Positions 61,862 to 64,000 of a stretch of 64,000 nt of DNA are shown one piece after another. The stretch spans positions 1,054,001 to 1,118,000 of the forward strand of contig NZ_BMCU01000002.1 of NCBI RefSeq assembly GCF_014635345.1, read 5' to 3'. The stretch comes from Rhodococcoides trifolii. Lineage in GTDB: Bacteria > Actinomycetota > Actinomycetes > Mycobacteriales > Mycobacteriaceae. The stretch's first letter is position 1; every line of letters starts with the position of its first letter. The notes beneath the pieces are model-generated. The model worked only from the letters and a program-made list of their open reading frames with translations, was not told where the DNA came from and ran no database searches. The position numbers and the translations under genes are program-made.

Positions 61862-62448
61862 GACACGCCCCCGTCGGCTCGGGCGAGCAACCGGACCGCG
61901 GCGTTTCGTCCGGACAGTTCGGCCTGCCAGCCGGCCACGGCCAGTCGTTGCGACATCGCTTGTCGGGTGATCCCCAGCTCCGCCGCAGCCACGGCCTGGG
62001 AGGTTGCGGTGCGCATGGTCGCGGTGGCCGACCGACCCTCGTCGGAACGGCGGGTGATCAACACCGCAAGCAGCGTGAGTACGGCCTGTGCGTCGGCTGC
62101 GGTGTCGTCCGAGGGTCCCGAGACCGCAATGGCTCCGGGGGCGGTCTTGGCGCGGGTCACCGCGTCGCGGGCAGCTTCGAATGCTTCTCCTCGACCGGCG
62201 CGGGTGATGTCCGGCAACGGTTGCTCGGTGGCGCCGGCTCCGATACCGACGCTCCACGAGCCGTCGTCCACGAGGTCGAGAGCGATGTCGACAACGAGGT
62301 TCGGATCGTCGGACACTGCCTGCACCTCGTCGCCGGCCGTTCGGTCGAAGGGGCGGATCAGTGATCGCTCCGCGTAACGATCGAGGAGGTCGGGAACGCG
62401 ATCGATATCGCGTCTGCTGCGTCGTTGATCCACGGTGAGGACGAACAT
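61858..62448 (-). CDS. SatD-family protein with C-terminal HTH
   Basis: A 196-residue soluble protein. The N-terminus (FVLTVDQRRSRRDIDRVPDLLDRY) and the TAGDEVQAV segment resemble the SatD family. The C-terminus TSQAVAAAELGITRQAMSQRLAVAGW is a helix-turn-helix. ATG 62448 is 7 nt after TAGGCT; an upstream in-frame ATG at 62484 would start before the promoter. Two matching palindromes lie upstream and may be its own operators. Function unknown. Confidence 0.75.
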   Translation of the reverse strand: MFVLTVDQRRSRRDIDRVPDLLDRYAERSLIRPFDRTAGDEVQAVSDDPNLVVDIALDLVDDGSWSVGIGAGATEQPLPDITRAGRGEAFEAARDAVTRAKTAPGAIAVSGPSDDTAADAQAVLTLLAVLITRRSDEGRSATATMRTATSQAVAAAELGITRQAMSQRLAVAGWQAELSGRNAAVRLLARADGGVS

Positions 62449-62455
62449 AATGTAA

Positions 62456-62461
62456 AGCCTA
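62456..62461 (-). promoter_or_regulatory. candidate -10 of satD-like operon
   Basis: TAGGCT on the minus strand, 7 nt before ATG 62448. The palindrome at 62481-62498 would cover the -35 side. Confidence 0.55.
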
Positions 62462-62480
62462 GTGACTTGATAATCAGTAA

Positions 62481-62498
62481 TCAAGCATCGAAACTTGA
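62481..62498. promoter_or_regulatory. satD-like operon operator copy 1
   Basis: TCAAGCATCGAAACTTGA: 5-bp arms TCAAG/CTTGA, 8-nt centre. Part of a 22-bp element (62479-62500) repeated with two mismatches at 62526-62547. A further CTTGA half-site is at 62466-62470. Confidence 0.55.
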
Positions 62499-62527
62499 CG
62501 CAAGGGATGGAACTGGATTCGCGCGAA

Positions 62528-62545
62528 TCAAGTATCGGAACTTGA
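62528..62545. promoter_or_regulatory. satD-like operon operator copy 2
   Basis: TCAAGTATCGGAACTTGA, same arms and centre length as copy 1, 47 bp away. It overlaps the TGA stop of the TVP38 gene. Confidence 0.5.
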
Positions 62546-63262
62546 CGGCGACGTCACCGACATCGTCGAGTCCGTCGGCGACACATCCGTCGGCGACACA
62601 TCCGTCAGCGGAAGGACCGTGACCGGCATCCGAGCGTCGACCACCAAACCCACCACACCGAGGGCGATGCACGAACCCGATACCGCGAGCAGAACCGGAT
62701 CCGTGTGCCCTCCCAGTGCGTTCCCCAGCAGCACGATCCCCACCGTGCCGGGAACGACCCCGACCAGCGTGGCCAGCGCGAACGGCACGACACGCACGGC
62801 GGAGACTCCGGCGCAGTAGTTCACCACCGAGAACGGAACGGGTGCGATCAGACGCAACGAGCCGACGGCCAACCACCCACGGCGCGCGAGTCGTGCGTCG
62901 ACGGCCGCCAGCGCCGGGTGCCTCAGACGAGCGGCCACGATGTCGCGGCCGACCCAGCGCACCAGGAGAAACGCCAGCACCGCGCTGACGGTGGTGGCGG
63001 CCACCGCGATGAGCAGACCCGTCGCAGCCCCGAACAACACGCCGGCACTGATCGTGAACAAGGTGCGAGGAATCGGGGTGATCGTCAGCAGAACGTGCGC
63101 CACGAAGAACGCCACCGGGAAACCCGGGCCCCACGAACCCGCCCACGCGCGCAGCTGCTCCACCGTCGGGTGCGGGACGAGGAATGCGACCGCCACGAAC
63201 GCCGCCACGAGCAGCGCCGCAAGCAGGGGTCGACCGTACTTCCGTGTCCGTGCACCTGTCAC
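62528..63262 (-). CDS. TVP38/TMEM64 (VTT domain) membrane protein
   Basis: A 244-residue membrane protein of the DedA/VTT superfamily. ITPIPRTLFTISAGVLFG and the RLIAPVPFSVVNYCAG motif are typical of TVP38 proteins, with about six helices. The C-terminus repeats TDVSPTDVSPTD and is low complexity. GTG 63262 is 8 nt after TAGCGT (63276-63271, minus); the open frame to 63418 lacks such a signal and would overlap the mutA start. The order next to mutA matches Rv1491c (from memory). Possible lipid scramblase or transporter. Confidence 0.85.
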   Translation of the reverse strand: MTGARTRKYGRPLLAALLVAAFVAVAFLVPHPTVEQLRAWAGSWGPGFPVAFFVAHVLLTITPIPRTLFTISAGVLFGAATGLLIAVAATTVSAVLAFLLVRWVGRDIVAARLRHPALAAVDARLARRGWLAVGSLRLIAPVPFSVVNYCAGVSAVRVVPFALATLVGVVPGTVGIVLLGNALGGHTDPVLLAVSGSCIALGVVGLVVDARMPVTVLPLTDVSPTDVSPTDSTMSVTSPSSSDT

Positions 63263-63270
63263 AGGACTCC

Positions 63271-63276
63271 ACGCTA
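63271..63276 (-). promoter_or_regulatory. candidate -10 of leaderless TVP38 mRNA
   Basis: TAGCGT on the minus strand, 8 nt before GTG 63262. Confidence 0.5.
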
Positions 63277-63324
63277 CCGCCGAGGACCCGGGCGTCGTGA
63301 GATGTGACAGCCGTCTCAGCAAGA

Positions 63325-63338
63325 TGAGGTGTACCTCA
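63325..63338. promoter_or_regulatory. palindrome upstream of mutA
   Basis: TGAGGTGTACCTCA: arms TGAGGT/ACCTCA around 2 nt. It lies between divergent TVP38 and mutA genes, about 22 bp before a TAGCAT hexamer (63362-63367) that could be the mutA -10, and so sits over the -35 side. Candidate regulator site. Confidence 0.45.
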
Positions 63339-63417
63339 CGATAACGTGCAATCGGTGCGGTTAGCATCACCACAACGACGCCTTGCGAACGCACGCGGCG
63401 CTCGGCGAAAGGGAACA

Positions 63418-64000
63418 ATGGCGGACAGCACCCCGGACACAGGCGTCGACAGGGACGATTCGCTCGACGCGGCCTTCACGGCGTGGCAGGGAGCAGTGGC
63501 CGGCGTTCTCGCGAAATCCCGTCGCGTGGATGCGAACACGCTCCCCGAGCACCCCGAATCGCTGCTCGCGTCGACGACCTACGACGGCATCACGATCAAC
63601 GCTCTGTACGGGCCTCGCGATGCCCGCCCGGAAGTTCCTTTGCCCGGGGCCTTCCCGTTCGTTCGTGGGCGCGACGCATCGCGCGACGTGGCACGCGGCT
63701 GGCTGGTCGCCGGAAGCGTCGGAGTCGGCGAGAAGGACCCCGCCGCGATCAACTCCCTGATTCTGAACGGCCTCGAGAACGGCATCAGCGCACTGTGGGT
63801 CGGGGTCGATTCCGTCGCACCGTCGGACCTCCCGCAGATTCTGTCCGGGGTGCTGCTCGATCTCGCACCGGTCACGCTCGACGCGGGGAACCGGCTGGTC
63901 GACTTCGCGGACGCGCTCTTCGCTCTTCTCGATTCGGCAGACGGCACAGAGAATCGATCGGCGGTCGACGTTCGCCTCGCCGCATCACCGCTGACCGACG
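63418..64000 (+). CDS. mutA: methylmalonyl-CoA mutase small subunit, 5' part
   Basis: The first 194 codons of the non-catalytic beta subunit of B12-dependent methylmalonyl-CoA mutase run off the right edge. The N-terminus (AFTAWQGAVAGVL), YDGITINALYG, GAFPFVRGRDA and WLVAGSVGVGEKDPAAINSLIL (partly quoted) match the family. ATG 63418 follows AAAGGG. mutB should follow outside the window. The pathway disposes of propionyl-CoA from odd-chain lipids and sterols. Confidence 0.93.
   Translation, partial: MADSTPDTGVDRDDSLDAAFTAWQGAVAGVLAKSRRVDANTLPEHPESLLASTTYDGITINALYGPRDARPEVPLPGAFPFVRGRDASRDVARGWLVAGSVGVGEKDPAAINSLILNGLENGISALWVGVDSVAPSDLPQILSGVLLDLAPVTLDAGNRLVDFADALFALLDSADGTENRSAVDVRLAASPLTD

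Overview
The window is high-GC chromosomal DNA from an actinobacterium of the order Mycobacteriales, most probably Rhodococcus or a close relative (Nocardiaceae). This rests on gene content and order. Long stretches follow the order I recall from Mycobacterium tuberculosis: ribA-ribH-PH protein, uvrC-rapZ-yvcK-whiA, gap-pgk-tpiA-secG, opcA-zwf-tal-tkt/ctaB, qor/small protein/ctaA/ABC/mptB/sufR-sufBDCSUT, ABC-F/acnR/acnA/Rv1476-like/ripA/moxR/DUF58/VWA/fabG/inhA/hemH, nfeD/SPFH and a TVP38 protein/mutA. Lineage-specific additions are ppc, a gamma-glutamyltransferase plus FAD monooxygenase plus TetR cassette, and a lycopene cyclase gene coupled to ku. I see no tRNA, rRNA, CRISPR array, prophage or insertion sequence.

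Layout. 1-1056: end of riboflavin synthesis and a PH-domain membrane protein. 1061-5101: accessory cassette (ggt, FAD monooxygenase, TetR) with a clear two-operator regulatory region. 5111-10102: uvrC-rapZ-yvcK-whiA with overlapping genes. 10211-16362: glycolytic gap-pgk-tpiA, secG and ppc, closed by a tandem repeat and a strong hairpin. 16628-23035 (minus): pgl-opcA-zwf-tal-tkt, the pentose phosphate operon. 23343-28058: ctaB, an AlkA-like protein, a cysteine-desulfurase-like protein, a quinone oxidoreductase and a small conserved protein. 28069-32551 (minus): ctaA, a two-gene ABC exporter and mptB. 32638-39628: sufR-B-D-C-S-U-T and a hypothetical gene. 39630-42489 (minus): SDR-crtL-ku. 42604-48083: ABC-F ATPase, small HTH protein, acnR and acnA. 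48358-54048: Rv1476-like protein, RipA-type endopeptidase, moxR-DUF58-VWA. 54110-56823: mycolate FAS-II genes fabG and inhA, then ferrochelatase. 56845-64000: conserved hypothetical, methyltransferase, DUF3097, nfeD-SPFH, a SatD-type regulator with a membrane partner, a TVP38 protein and the start of mutA.

The genes are mostly core metabolism: central carbon flux, heme A and iron-sulfur cluster assembly feeding aconitase and respiration, and envelope synthesis and remodelling (MptB, RipA, FabG/InhA). The less expected content is regulatory. Many start codons, GTG or ATG, sit 6-8 nt after a TANNNT hexamer with no Shine-Dalgarno, as expected of leaderless mRNAs, and this revises several gene starts. 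In three cases the TAG stop codon of the upstream gene forms the first half of that hexamer. Candidate operators were found for the TetR cassette, sufR, acnA, ctaA, the satD operon and mutA. No defence system or large novel gene cluster was recognised.
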